In this document: one piece after another, positions 1 through 6,726 of the stretch | Position numbering within the stretch: the stretch's first letter is position 1 | How the letters are laid out: each line of letters opens with the position of its first letter | Source of the DNA: Microbacterium sp. | GTDB lineage: Bacteria; Actinomycetota; Actinomycetes; Actinomycetales; Microbacteriaceae | Length of the DNA stretch: 7,911 nt | Reading direction: 5' to 3' | Assembly (NCBI GenBank): GCA_029267645.1 | Contig: JAJUIM010000079.1 | Location: 1-7,911, forward strand | The notes under the pieces: model-generated | The model's input: only the letters and a program-made list of their open reading frames with translations | Databases searched by the model: none | Told to the model about the DNA's origin: nothing | Program-made: the position numbers and the translations under genes

Positions 1-914
1 GCGAGGATGACGTCGACGGCGCGGGATCCCTGCGTGCGCGGGAACTGCGCGATCGTCGTGAGGCCGAAGAACTCGGCCATGTCGTGGCCGTCGACGCCGA
101 CGATCGACACGTCCTGCGGCACGACGAGCCCGAGGTCGCGGGCCGCGAGGATCGCGCCGATCGCCATCTCGTCCGACGCCGCGAAGATCGCGGTCGGGCG
201 CGCGCCCGCGGGGGATCCGAGCAGCTGTTTGGCCGCGCGGTAGCCGCCCTCGACCGTGAAGTCGGCGCCCGCGACGACGCCCGGGGCGAGGCCGTGCGCC
301 GCGAGCGCCTCGTCGAAGCCCTGCCGGCGCCGCGTGGGCAGGTGGAAGTCGAGGTCGCTCGCCTCGTCGCCGCCGATGTGGGCGAGCCGCTCGTGCCCGA
401 GGCCCACGAGGTGCTCGGTCGCGAGCCGGGCCGCGCGCACGTCGTCGAGCGCGAGCGTGCGCACGCCCTCGATCGGCCCGCCGACCCCGACGAGGGGCTT
501 GTCGAGGGCGTGCAGCCGCGCGACCTCGTCCTCGCGCAGCTCGAGCGAGACGGCGATGACGGCGTCGACCCGCTGCCGCGGCAGGAAGTGCTCGAACACC
601 TCCTGCCGCTCGGTGCCGTCGCCCTCGAGGTTGTAGAGCGTCACGTCGTAGCCCGCGCGCATGAGCCGCTGCTGCGCGCCCGCGAGCACCTGCGTGAAGA
701 ACCAGCGGTCGAGGAACGGCAGCACGATGCCGACGTTGCGGTTGCGGCCGCTCGCGAGGGTCGAGGCAGCCTGCGAGACGACGTAGCCGAGCTCGTCGGC
801 CGCCCGCAGCACCTTCTCGCGCGTGCGGGGCGAGACGGATCCGCGCCCCGAGAGCGCGCGCGAGACCGTCGCGTTCGACACCCCCGCGGCGCGGGCGACC
901 TCGGCGATGTTCAC
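1..914 (-). CDS. LacI-family transcriptional repressor (partial, C-terminus off the left edge)
   Basis: Sugar-responsive DNA-binding repressor, likely controlling this maltose locus. The 304 codons in the window begin with an N-terminal LacI helix-turn-helix (residues 2-22, NIAEVARAAGVSNATVSRAL), continue with a hinge-helix region (about 46-58, SQAASTLASGR), and then a periplasmic-binding-protein-like sensor domain from about residue 61 (VGIVLPFLD). Late sensor motifs include FAASDEMAIGA (about 244-254) and DVSIVGVDG (268-276). Family members are about 330-345 residues, so roughly 30 residues are missing beyond the edge. The start is GTG at 912-914: an in-frame TGA lies five codons upstream, and starting there puts the helix-turn-helix at residue 2, as is usual. 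The Shine-Dalgarno sequence is weak (a GAGATGA-like stretch). The gene follows the alpha-glucosidase on the same strand with a 38-base gap, so it is probably co-transcribed and, through the operator upstream of that gene, autoregulated. The family call is firm; the effector and the name (MalR-like) are inferred from neighbours. Confidence 0.93.
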   Translation of the reverse strand, partial: MNIAEVARAAGVSNATVSRALSGRGSVSPRTREKVLRAADELGYVVSQAASTLASGRNRNVGIVLPFLDRWFFTQVLAGAQQRLMRAGYDVTLYNLEGDGTERQEVFEHFLPRQRVDAVIAVSLELREDEVARLHALDKPLVGVGGPIEGVRTLALDDVRAARLATEHLVGLGHERLAHIGGDEASDLDFHLPTRRRQGFDEALAAHGLAPGVVAGADFTVEGGYRAAKQLLGSPAGARPTAIFAASDEMAIGAILAARDLGLVVPQDVSIVGVDGHDMAEFFGLTTIAQFPRTQGSRAVDVIL

Positions 915-952
915 CGACGCATCATCTCATCTCGCGTGCGGGGAGCCCGGCT

Positions 953-2569
953 TCAGGCGACCCGGATCCAGGCGGTCGTGTCGCGGGGGAGGGATCCGCC
1001 CGCGAGCGGCCCGCTCGCGACGAGCACCTCTCCTGTAGGCAGCGGCACGGGATCCGCGCCGAGGTTCGACACGACCGCGACGTCGCCGGTGCGGAAGGCG
1101 AGGACGTCGCCGGCCGATTCGGGGAGCCACTCGAGCGGCGCGCCGCCGAGACCGTGCTCGCGGCGCAGGCGCAGGAGGGCGCGGTACAGCTCGAGCGTCG
1201 AGGACGGATCCCCCTCCTGCTCGTCGCGCGCGAAACCCGCCCAGTCGTCCGGCTGGGGGAGCCACGCCTCGCCCGTCTCGCTGAAGCCGTACGCGGGGGC
1301 GTCGGCCGTCCACGGCAGCGGCACGCGGCAGCCGTCGCGGCCGTAGCGCTCGCCGCTCGTGCGGAACCACGTCGGATCCTGCCGCGCCTCGTCGGGCAGG
1401 TCGATGACCTCGGGCAGGCCGAGCTCCTCGCCCTGGTAGACATATGCCGAGCCGGGCAGCGCGAGCATGAGCGTCGTCGCGGCGCGGGCGCGGGCGAGGC
1501 CCTCCGCGGGGTCCGGGCGACCGGGCGAGGCGGGGCCGATGCCGTGGCCCTGCGGGAACTCGTCGCCGAGCGCGAGGCGCGTCGCGTGGCGGATGACGTC
1601 GTGGTTCGACAGCACCCAGGTCGAGGGCGCCCCGACGCCGCCGAACGCCGCGAGCGAGGCGTCGATGACCTCGCGCAGCGCGGGCGCCTCCCACGGCGTC
1701 GTGAGGTAGGCGAAGTTGAAGGCCTGGTGCATCTCGTCGGGACGCACCCACTGGGCGATCTCGGCGACGGTCGGCATCCACGCCTCGGCGCAGAGGATCC
1801 GCTCGCCGTCGTACGCGTCGAGCACGCGCCGCCAGTCGCGGTAGATCTCGTGCACGCCCTCCTGGCCCCAGTACGGCACGGGCTCGGCGCCGCCCATCGA
1901 GTCGGCGCCCTCGGGGGCCGTGTAGTCGGGCAGGCCGTCGGCCTTCACGAGGCCGTGCGCGACGTCGACGCGGAAGCCGTCGACGCCCCGGTCGAGCCAG
2001 AAGCGCAGGATCCTGCGGAACTCCTCCTGCACCTCGGCGTTCGACCAGTCGAAGTCGGGCTGCGACGCGTCGAAGAGGTGCAGGTACCACTGGCCGTCGG
2101 GCAGGCGCGACCACGCGGATCCGCCGAACACCGACTGCCAGTTGTTGGGCGGCTCCTCGCCCGCCTCGCCGCGCCCGTCGCGGAACACGTAGCGCCGCCG
2201 GGCGGCGCTGCCGGGCGCCGCGCCCAGGGCCTCCTGGAACCACGGGTGCTGGTCGGACGAGTGGTTGGGCACGAGGTCGACGATGACCCGCAGCCCCAGT
2301 TCGTGTGCGCGCGCGAGCATCGCGTCGAAGTCGGCGAGTGTGCCGAAGAGGGGATCCACGTCGCAGTAGTCGGCGACGTCGTAGCCCGCGTCCTTCTGCG
2401 GGGAGGTCATGAAGGGCGAGAGCCAGACGACGTCGACGCCGAGGTCGCGCAGCGATCCGAGCCGCTGCGTGATGCCCGCGAGGTCGCCCACGCCGTCGCC
2501 GGACGCGTCGGCGAACGAGCGCGGATAGATCTGGTAGATCACGGCGGTACGCCACCATTCGCTGTTCAT
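953..2569 (-). CDS. GH13 family alpha-glucosidase (maltose / oligo-1,6-glucosidase type)
   Basis: Cytoplasmic exo-acting glucosidase of glycoside hydrolase family 13, expected to release glucose from the non-reducing end of imported malto- or isomalto-oligosaccharides. The protein has 538 residues, typical for the family, with no signal peptide. The conserved GH13 regions are visible in order: region I DLVPNH (98-103), QPDFDW (region V, 170-175), region II GFRVDVAH (198-205) with nucleophile Asp202, region III AEAW with acid/base Glu262, and region IV SNHD (321-324) with Asp324. The ATG at 2569 gives the usual family start (NSEWWRTAVIYQIYPRSF). An open frame continues to 2749, but that extension would run across the operator and promoter region and has no family similarity. 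There is no convincing Shine-Dalgarno sequence, and the transcript may be leaderless (see promoter). Val follows the nucleophile Asp; in some subfamilies this correlates with alpha-1,6 preference, but it is not decisive here, so alpha-1,4 versus alpha-1,6 specificity remains open. Confidence 0.93.
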   Translation of the reverse strand: MNSEWWRTAVIYQIYPRSFADASGDGVGDLAGITQRLGSLRDLGVDVVWLSPFMTSPQKDAGYDVADYCDVDPLFGTLADFDAMLARAHELGLRVIVDLVPNHSSDQHPWFQEALGAAPGSAARRRYVFRDGRGEAGEEPPNNWQSVFGGSAWSRLPDGQWYLHLFDASQPDFDWSNAEVQEEFRRILRFWLDRGVDGFRVDVAHGLVKADGLPDYTAPEGADSMGGAEPVPYWGQEGVHEIYRDWRRVLDAYDGERILCAEAWMPTVAEIAQWVRPDEMHQAFNFAYLTTPWEAPALREVIDASLAAFGGVGAPSTWVLSNHDVIRHATRLALGDEFPQGHGIGPASPGRPDPAEGLARARAATTLMLALPGSAYVYQGEELGLPEVIDLPDEARQDPTWFRTSGERYGRDGCRVPLPWTADAPAYGFSETGEAWLPQPDDWAGFARDEQEGDPSSTLELYRALLRLRREHGLGGAPLEWLPESAGDVLAFRTGDVAVVSNLGADPVPLPTGEVLVASGPLAGGSLPRDTTAWIRVA

Positions 2570-2606
2570 GGCTGACAGCGTAGGGCAGGCGCGCTGAAAT
2601 TGGAAA
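2569..2606 (-). promoter_or_regulatory. Candidate leaderless promoter of the alpha-glucosidase gene
   Basis: Reading the minus strand, a -35-like TTTCCA (2606-2601) is followed after 18 bases by a -10-like TACGCT (2582-2577), then 7 bases, then the A of the ATG. That spacing would place transcription initiation at or very near the start codon, giving a leaderless mRNA, which would explain the missing Shine-Dalgarno sequence. Leaderless transcripts are common in actinobacteria. The -35 hexamer lies inside the operator at 2600-2615, so bound repressor would block polymerase. Both hexamers are imperfect matches, so this is a prediction. Confidence 0.4.
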
Positions 2607-2615
2607 CGCTTGCAA
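2600..2615. promoter_or_regulatory. LacI-type operator next to the alpha-glucosidase gene
   Basis: The plus strand reads TTGGAAACGCTTGCAA, an imperfect palindrome around a central CG step (12 of 16 positions are self-complementary). This is the usual form of LacI/GalR-family operators and also resembles catabolite-responsive elements bound by CcpA-like members. Its core TGGAAACGCTTGCA matches the second site in this gap at 12 of 14 positions. It overlaps the candidate -35 of the glucosidase gene. The local LacI-family protein is the obvious candidate ligand, but a global paralogue could also bind. Confidence 0.8.
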
Positions 2616-2697
2616 AATACCTGCGGATCATGCATGCTGGGGTTCCGAAAGCGGCGGGCTGATCCCTGAAAGTCGGGTTCGTTGCCGCGATCGCAGA

Positions 2698-2713
2698 GTG
2701 TAAACGGTTGCAT
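2698..2713. promoter_or_regulatory. LacI-type operator upstream of malE
   Basis: The plus strand reads GTGTAAACGGTTGCAT; the core TGTAAACGGTTGCA (2699-2712) shares the pattern TGnAAACGnTTGCA with the site at 2600-2615. The two centres are 98 bases apart. The site ends 38 bases before the malE ATG and overlaps or abuts -10-like bases (CATATT, 2711-2716), so a repressor here would block the malEFG promoter. I could not assign a convincing -35 for that promoter. Two matched sites, one per divergent unit, suggest co-regulation of uptake and hydrolysis by one repressor. Confidence 0.8.
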
Positions 2714-2751
2714 ATTCCGGCGAGGACGCCGGCGGGACGAAAGGCACACCG

Positions 2752-3999
2752 ATGACGGTGAAGAAAACGGGGCGCGCGGCTGCGGCTCTCGCGCTCGCGA
2801 CGACGCTCTCCCTCGCGGGGTGCGCGGGCGGATCCGACGCCCCCGCGGACGACGCGGGATCCGGCGACGAGGGCCAGAGCGCGTCGACGGCGCTCACGGT
2901 GTGGGTCGACGCCGAGCGCGTCGACGCGCTCCAGGGCGCGGCCGACGCATACGAGGAGAAGACGGGCGTCGCGGTTGACCTCGTGGGCAAGGACACGGCC
3001 GACATCAAGGACGACTTCATCCAGCAGGTGCCGACGGGCGAGGGCCCCGACATCGCGATGGGCGCCCACGACTGGCTCGGCGAGCTCTCGACCAACGGCG
3101 TCGTGGCGCCGCTCGAGCTCGGCGACTCGGCAGGCGACTACCTCGATGTCGCGATCGAGGCCGCCACCTACGACGGCACCGTGTACATGCTGCCGTACGC
3201 GGTCGAGAACCTCGCGGTGCTGCGCAACGCCGAGCTCGTGCCCGAGGCGCCCGCGACGTTCGACGACATGATCCAGGCCGGCCGCGACGCCGGCCTCGAC
3301 CAGCCGTTCACGGTCGAGCAGGGCGCCGAGGGCAACCCGTACCACCTCTACCCGTTCCAGACGGCGTTCGGGGCGCCGGTGTTCGGCACGAACGACGAGG
3401 GCTACGACGCGTCCGACCTGCAGATCGGGAACGCGGGCGGCGAGGAGTTCGCGACGTGGCTCGCGGGCCAGGGCAAGAACGGCACGGGCGTGTTCAACAC
3501 CGACGTCGACGGCGACATCGCGAAGCAGGCGTTCCTCGACGGCACGGCGGCGTTCTGGCTCACGGGCCCGTGGAACGTGCAGGCCGCGACCGACGCAGGC
3601 ATCGACGTCGCGATCGACCCCGTGCCGAGCCCGACGGGCGAGGTCGCCTCGCCCTTCGCGGGCGTGAAGGGCTTCTTCCTCTCGTCCGAGTCGCAGAACA
3701 AGGTCGCCGCGACCGACTTCCTCGTGAATTACCTCGGCACCGAGGAGGCGCAGCTGTCGCTCTTCGAGACCGGCAACGTGCTGCCGGCCCTGTCGGCCGC
3801 CGCCGAGACGGCGTCGGAGGATCCCATCATCGCGGGCTTCGCGGTCGTCGGCGCCGAGTCTGTCCCCATGCCCGCCATCCCCGAGATGGGCGCGGTCTGG
3901 GAGTACTGGGGCATCGCGCAGGCCGAGATCATCAATGGCTCCGACCCGGTGTCGCGCTGGCAGCAGCTCGCCTCCGACATCGAGGGCGCCATCGGCTGA
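2752..3999 (+). CDS. malE: MalE-type maltose/maltodextrin ABC transporter substrate-binding lipoprotein
   Basis: Extracellular, membrane-anchored sugar-binding component that delivers malto-oligosaccharides to MalFG. It has 415 residues with a lipoprotein signal: KK and R near the N-terminus, a hydrophobic stretch (9-22), and lipobox LAGC with the acylated Cys24, followed by a flexible Gly/Ser/Asp-rich linker to about residue 46. The mature part begins ALTVWVDAER (47-56). Motifs shared with MalE-family proteins include GEGPDI (96-101) followed by AHDWLG (105-110), LPYAVENLAVLRN (147-159), and the GTAAFWLTGPWNV stretch (264-276). The ATG at 2752 is preceded by a GAAAGG Shine-Dalgarno-like sequence about 7 bases away. 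It is first in the malEFG operon, with a LacI-type operator just upstream and a strong hairpin immediately downstream. The exact ligand (maltose, maltodextrin, trehalose or another alpha-glucoside) cannot be fixed from sequence; the GH13 neighbour favours alpha-glucosides. Confidence 0.92.
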   Translation: MTVKKTGRAAAALALATTLSLAGCAGGSDAPADDAGSGDEGQSASTALTVWVDAERVDALQGAADAYEEKTGVAVDLVGKDTADIKDDFIQQVPTGEGPDIAMGAHDWLGELSTNGVVAPLELGDSAGDYLDVAIEAATYDGTVYMLPYAVENLAVLRNAELVPEAPATFDDMIQAGRDAGLDQPFTVEQGAEGNPYHLYPFQTAFGAPVFGTNDEGYDASDLQIGNAGGEEFATWLAGQGKNGTGVFNTDVDGDIAKQAFLDGTAAFWLTGPWNVQAATDAGIDVAIDPVPSPTGEVASPFAGVKGFFLSSESQNKVAATDFLVNYLGTEEAQLSLFETGNVLPALSAAAETASEDPIIAGFAVVGAESVPMPAIPEMGAVWEYWGIAQAEIINGSDPVSRWQQLASDIEGAIG

Positions 4000-4018
4000 C
4001 CGGCCCCCCTCCACACGA

Positions 4019-4076
4019 TGGGTCGCCACAAAAACAGGGTGCGGGCATGCCTCGACCCGGTTTTTGTGGCGACCCA
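4019..4076 (+). terminator. Perfect 17-bp inverted-repeat hairpin between malE and malF (partial terminator or mRNA stabiliser)
   Basis: The arms TGGGTCGCCACAAAAAC (4019-4035) and GTTTTTGTGGCGACCCA (4060-4076) are exact reverse complements. After one A/G mismatch the stem continues with GGGT (4037-4040) pairing ACCC (4055-4058), and the loop contains the small palindrome GGCATGCC. The inner GC-rich stem followed by GTTTTT resembles an intrinsic terminator, and the mirror-image T-run on the other strand would make it bidirectional. It begins 20 bases after the malE stop codon, and malF follows in the same operon. The likely role is therefore partial termination or protection of the malE transcript, giving more binding protein than permease. 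The structure is directly visible; the role is inferred. Confidence 0.75.
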
Positions 4077-4095
4077 ATGCGGGGGCGACCCAATG
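4068..4095 (+). repeat. 12-base tandem repeat of the hairpin arm before malF
   Basis: GGCGACCCAATG occurs at 4068-4079 and again at 4084-4095, a 16-base period. The first copy is part of the right arm of the malE-malF hairpin; the second lies outside it. The left arm could therefore pair with either copy. The second copy ends about 20 bases before the malF Shine-Dalgarno sequence. It may be a remnant of another copy of the same intergenic element. Confidence 0.7.
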
Positions 4096-4124
4096 AGGAG
4101 TGAGCCGGTGAGAGAAGGAGAGAC

Positions 4125-5738
4125 ATGAGCACCGAGACCGAACGCGTCACGACCGACGCCCGACGCGCGCGCCGACGGGAGCGGGCGCGGGGGATCGCCG
4201 ATCAGGCGTCCGGCGGCGTCCGCGTCCTCATCGCGAAGCTGATCCTCGTCGGCATCGTCGACGCCGTCGCGATCTACGCCGTGTTGGTGCTCGTCGGCTT
4301 CGGCGAGTGGGGCGTCATCGCGATCGTCGTCGCGGTCGCGACGCTCGTGAACTGGATCTACTTCTCGCGCCGCGCCCTGCCCGCCAAGTACCTCGCGCCG
4401 GGCGTCATCTTCCTCGCCCTGTTCCAGGTCTTCGTGCTGCTCTACACGGGCTACGTCGGCTTCACGAACTACGGCACGGGCCACAACGGCTCGAAGGAGC
4501 AGGCCGTGAACGCGCTCACGGCGTCGGCCCTCGAGCGCGTGCCCGACTCGCCGACATACCCCGTCGCGGTCGTCGAGGGATCCGGCGAGCTCGGCTTGCT
4601 CGTCACGACGCCCGACGGCGACGCGCTGCTCGGCACGAGCGAGCGCCCCTTGGAGGAGGTCGGCGGCGCGACGTTCGAGGGCGACCGTGCCGTCGCGGCC
4701 CCGGGCTGGGAGACGCTGCAGTTCGCCGAGGTGCTCGAGCGGCAGGACGAGGTGACGGCGCTGTCGGTGCCGTTCTCGTCGGATCCGGACGACGGCCGCC
4801 TCAGCACGCCCGACGGATCCAGCGCCTACCGCTACCTGTCGACGCTCGAGTACGACGAGGCGACCGGATCGGTCACCGACACCGCGACGGGCGTCGTCTA
4901 CGAGGACATCGGCACGGGCGCGTTCACGTCGGCAGACGGCGAGGAGCTCATGCCCGGCTGGAAGGTCGCGGTCGGCTTCGACAACTTCGTGAAGGCCGTG
5001 ACGGATCAGCGCCTCGCGGGCCCGCTCGTCTACGTCACGCTGTGGACGTTCGCCTTCGCGCTCCTCACGGTCGCGCTCACCTTCGCGATCGGCCTGTTCC
5101 TCGCGATCACCTTCAACCACCCGCGCATGCGCGGCCGCCGCATCTACCGCGCGCTGCTGATCCTGCCCTACGCGATCCCGTCGTTCCTCTCGGCCCTCGT
5201 GTGGGCCGGCATGATGAACCAGAGCTTCGGCTTCCTCAACCAGGTGATCTTCGGCGGCGCCGAGATCCCGTGGCTCACGGATCCGTGGCTCGCGAAGGCG
5301 TCGGTCCTCATCGTGAACGTGTGGCTCGGCTTCCCGTACATGTTCCTCGTGTGCACGGGCGCCCTGCAGTCGATCCCCGCCGAGCTGCAGGAGGCGGCGC
5401 GCGTCGACGGCGCGAACCCCGCGCAGGCGTTCCGGCGGATCACGCTGCCGCTGCTGCTGGTGAGCATCGCGCCGCTGCTCATCTCGTCGTTCGCGTTCAA
5501 CTTCAACAACTTCAACGTCGTCTACATGCTCACCGACGGCGGGCCGCGCGACTCGTCGGCGCCGATCCCCGTCGGCCACACCGACATCCTCATCTCGATG
5601 GTCTACAAGGTCGCCTTTACGGGGCAGACGCGCGACTACGGCCTCGCGAGCGCCTACACGATCATCATCTTCGTCCTCGTCGCCGTCATCTCGATCATCG
5701 CGTTCCGGCGCACCAAGTCCCTCGAGGAGCTGAACTGA
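4125..5738 (+). CDS. malF: MalF-type maltose/maltodextrin ABC transporter permease
   Basis: Inner-membrane permease subunit that pairs with MalG to form the sugar channel. It has 537 residues. A basic cytoplasmic N-terminus (about 1-30) leads to three hydrophobic segments (about 33-59, 62-81 and 89-111). A large soluble extracytoplasmic insertion follows (about 112-298), and then about five further membrane segments (roughly 301-330, 343-363, 391-411, 443-463 and 511-527). The cytoplasmic EAA loop that docks the ATPase is canonical: EAARVDG at 423-429, then I439 and LP at 441-442. The length, the eight-segment topology and the insertion resemble E. coli MalF, whose P2 domain contacts the binding protein. 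The ATG at 4125 is preceded by a strong AAGGAG (4115-4120). The stop codon overlaps the malG start (ATGA), indicating translational coupling. It follows malE after a 125-base gap holding the hairpin. Confidence 0.95.
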   Translation: MSTETERVTTDARRARRRERARGIADQASGGVRVLIAKLILVGIVDAVAIYAVLVLVGFGEWGVIAIVVAVATLVNWIYFSRRALPAKYLAPGVIFLALFQVFVLLYTGYVGFTNYGTGHNGSKEQAVNALTASALERVPDSPTYPVAVVEGSGELGLLVTTPDGDALLGTSERPLEEVGGATFEGDRAVAAPGWETLQFAEVLERQDEVTALSVPFSSDPDDGRLSTPDGSSAYRYLSTLEYDEATGSVTDTATGVVYEDIGTGAFTSADGEELMPGWKVAVGFDNFVKAVTDQRLAGPLVYVTLWTFAFALLTVALTFAIGLFLAITFNHPRMRGRRIYRALLILPYAIPSFLSALVWAGMMNQSFGFLNQVIFGGAEIPWLTDPWLAKASVLIVNVWLGFPYMFLVCTGALQSIPAELQEAARVDGANPAQAFRRITLPLLLVSIAPLLISSFAFNFNNFNVVYMLTDGGPRDSSAPIPVGHTDILISMVYKVAFTGQTRDYGLASAYTIIIFVLVAVISIIAFRRTKSLEELN

Positions 5739-6601
5739 TGTCCTCCCGCCGCCTCGCCTCCTGGTTCCGCGACACGGGCTGGCGCCACCTCACGGGCGTC
5801 GTCGTGCTCGCCGTCGCGATGCTGCCGATCGTGTTCGTCATCTCGAGCTCGCTCAACCCGCGCGGCACGCTCACGGGATCCAACGCGCTGTTCTCGGCGA
5901 TCGGCTTCGACAGCTACGCGCGGATCCTGCAGAACCCGCAGGCGCCCTTCCCCGCGTGGTTCGCGAACACGCTCATCATCTCGGGCATCACCGCGATCCT
6001 CACGGTCTTCCTCGGCGCGCTCGCCGCGTACGCCTTCTCGCGCATGCGGTTCGCAGGCCGCCGCGTCGGGCTCATCTCGATCGTCATCGTGCAGATGTTC
6101 CCGCAGCTGCTCGCGGTCGTCGCGATCTTCCTGCTGCTCTCGGCGCTCGGCGACTGGTTCCCCGCGATCGGCCTCAACAGCCGCATCGGGCTGATCCTCG
6201 TGTACCTCGGCGGCGCGCTCGGCGTGAACACCTACCTCATGTACGGCTTCTTCAACACGATCCCGCAGTCGATCGACGAGGCCGCGCGGATCGACGGCGC
6301 GGGCCACGCGCGCGTGTTCTTCACGATCGTGCTGCCGCTCGTGACGCCGATCCTCGCCGTCGTGGCGCTCTTGAGCTTCATCGCGTCGGTCAACGAGTTC
6401 GTCGTCGCGTCGGTCGTCCTGATCGACGCCGACGTGCAGACGCTCGCCGTCGGCCTCACGAAGCTCGTGTCGAATCCGCGGTACGCCGACTGGAGCGCGT
6501 TCTCGGCCGGCGCCGTCATGGCGGCGCTGCCGGTCGTCGCCCTCTTCCTCTTCCTGCAGAAGTACATCGTCGGCGGGCTGACGGCGGGAGCCGTGAAGTA
6601 G
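5738..6601 (+). CDS. malG: MalG-type maltose/maltodextrin ABC transporter permease
   Basis: Second permease subunit of the importer, partner of MalF. It has 287 residues, close to the usual family length, with about six membrane segments (about 18-36, 76-100, 110-135, 150-170, 201-222 and 258-275). The ATPase-docking EAA loop is canonical: EAARIDG at 181-187, then I197 and LP at 199-200. The C-terminus LTAGAVK (281-287) matches the conserved MalG tail, which in E. coli reaches into the MalK dimer. The start is ATG at 5738, overlapping the malF stop as ATGA. A GAGGAG Shine-Dalgarno sequence (5724-5729) lies within the last codons of malF. This is the last gene of the transport operon in the window, and no ATPase gene follows. 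Confidence 0.95.
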   Translation: MSSRRLASWFRDTGWRHLTGVVVLAVAMLPIVFVISSSLNPRGTLTGSNALFSAIGFDSYARILQNPQAPFPAWFANTLIISGITAILTVFLGALAAYAFSRMRFAGRRVGLISIVIVQMFPQLLAVVAIFLLLSALGDWFPAIGLNSRIGLILVYLGGALGVNTYLMYGFFNTIPQSIDEAARIDGAGHARVFFTIVLPLVTPILAVVALLSFIASVNEFVVASVVLIDADVQTLAVGLTKLVSNPRYADWSAFSAGAVMAALPVVALFLFLQKYIVGGLTAGAVK

Positions 6602-6726
6602 CGCTGTGACGTCGCCCCGTGACGTCGTGCTGTGAAGACGCTTGGGGCGAGGATCCGCCACGCGCGCGATGCGCACCATCCCCGGTCTCGGTGCGGCAGG
6701 ATAGGCACATCGAGAAGGGGGATCCC

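Noticed and set aside
84..1346. 420-residue plus-strand open frame over the repressor and the glucosidase end
   Set aside because: It crosses two genuine minus-strand genes and their gap; the translation is Arg/Ala/Val-rich without motifs.
2630..2636. ATGCAT-containing palindrome in the divergent control region
   Set aside because: Short and isolated; it does not match the operator pattern and has no partner copy.
2570..2749. N-terminal extension of the alpha-glucosidase to an upstream ATG
   Set aside because: The extra 60 residues would cover both operators and the promoter region and resemble no GH13 N-terminus; the ATG at 2569 gives the standard start.
2566..4077. 503-residue open frame antisense to malE
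   Set aside because: Arg/Val/Asp-rich low-complexity translation with no domain, mirroring the GC-biased codons of malE; malE itself has a lipobox, family motifs and a ribosome-binding site.
3729..5579. 616-residue open frame antisense to malF
   Set aside because: It spans the intergenic hairpin and opposes a clear MalF gene; its composition is typical of a high-GC shadow frame.
6613..6649. Possible terminator after malG (CGCCCC paired with GGGGCG)
   Set aside because: Only a 6-bp stem with a 25-base loop and no following T-run, so it is not convincing as a terminator.
6619..6726. Upstream start for the AI-2E family gene
   Set aside because: The extension is Cys/Arg/Pro-rich, has no hydrophobic or family features and bypasses the strong ribosome-binding site before 6727.
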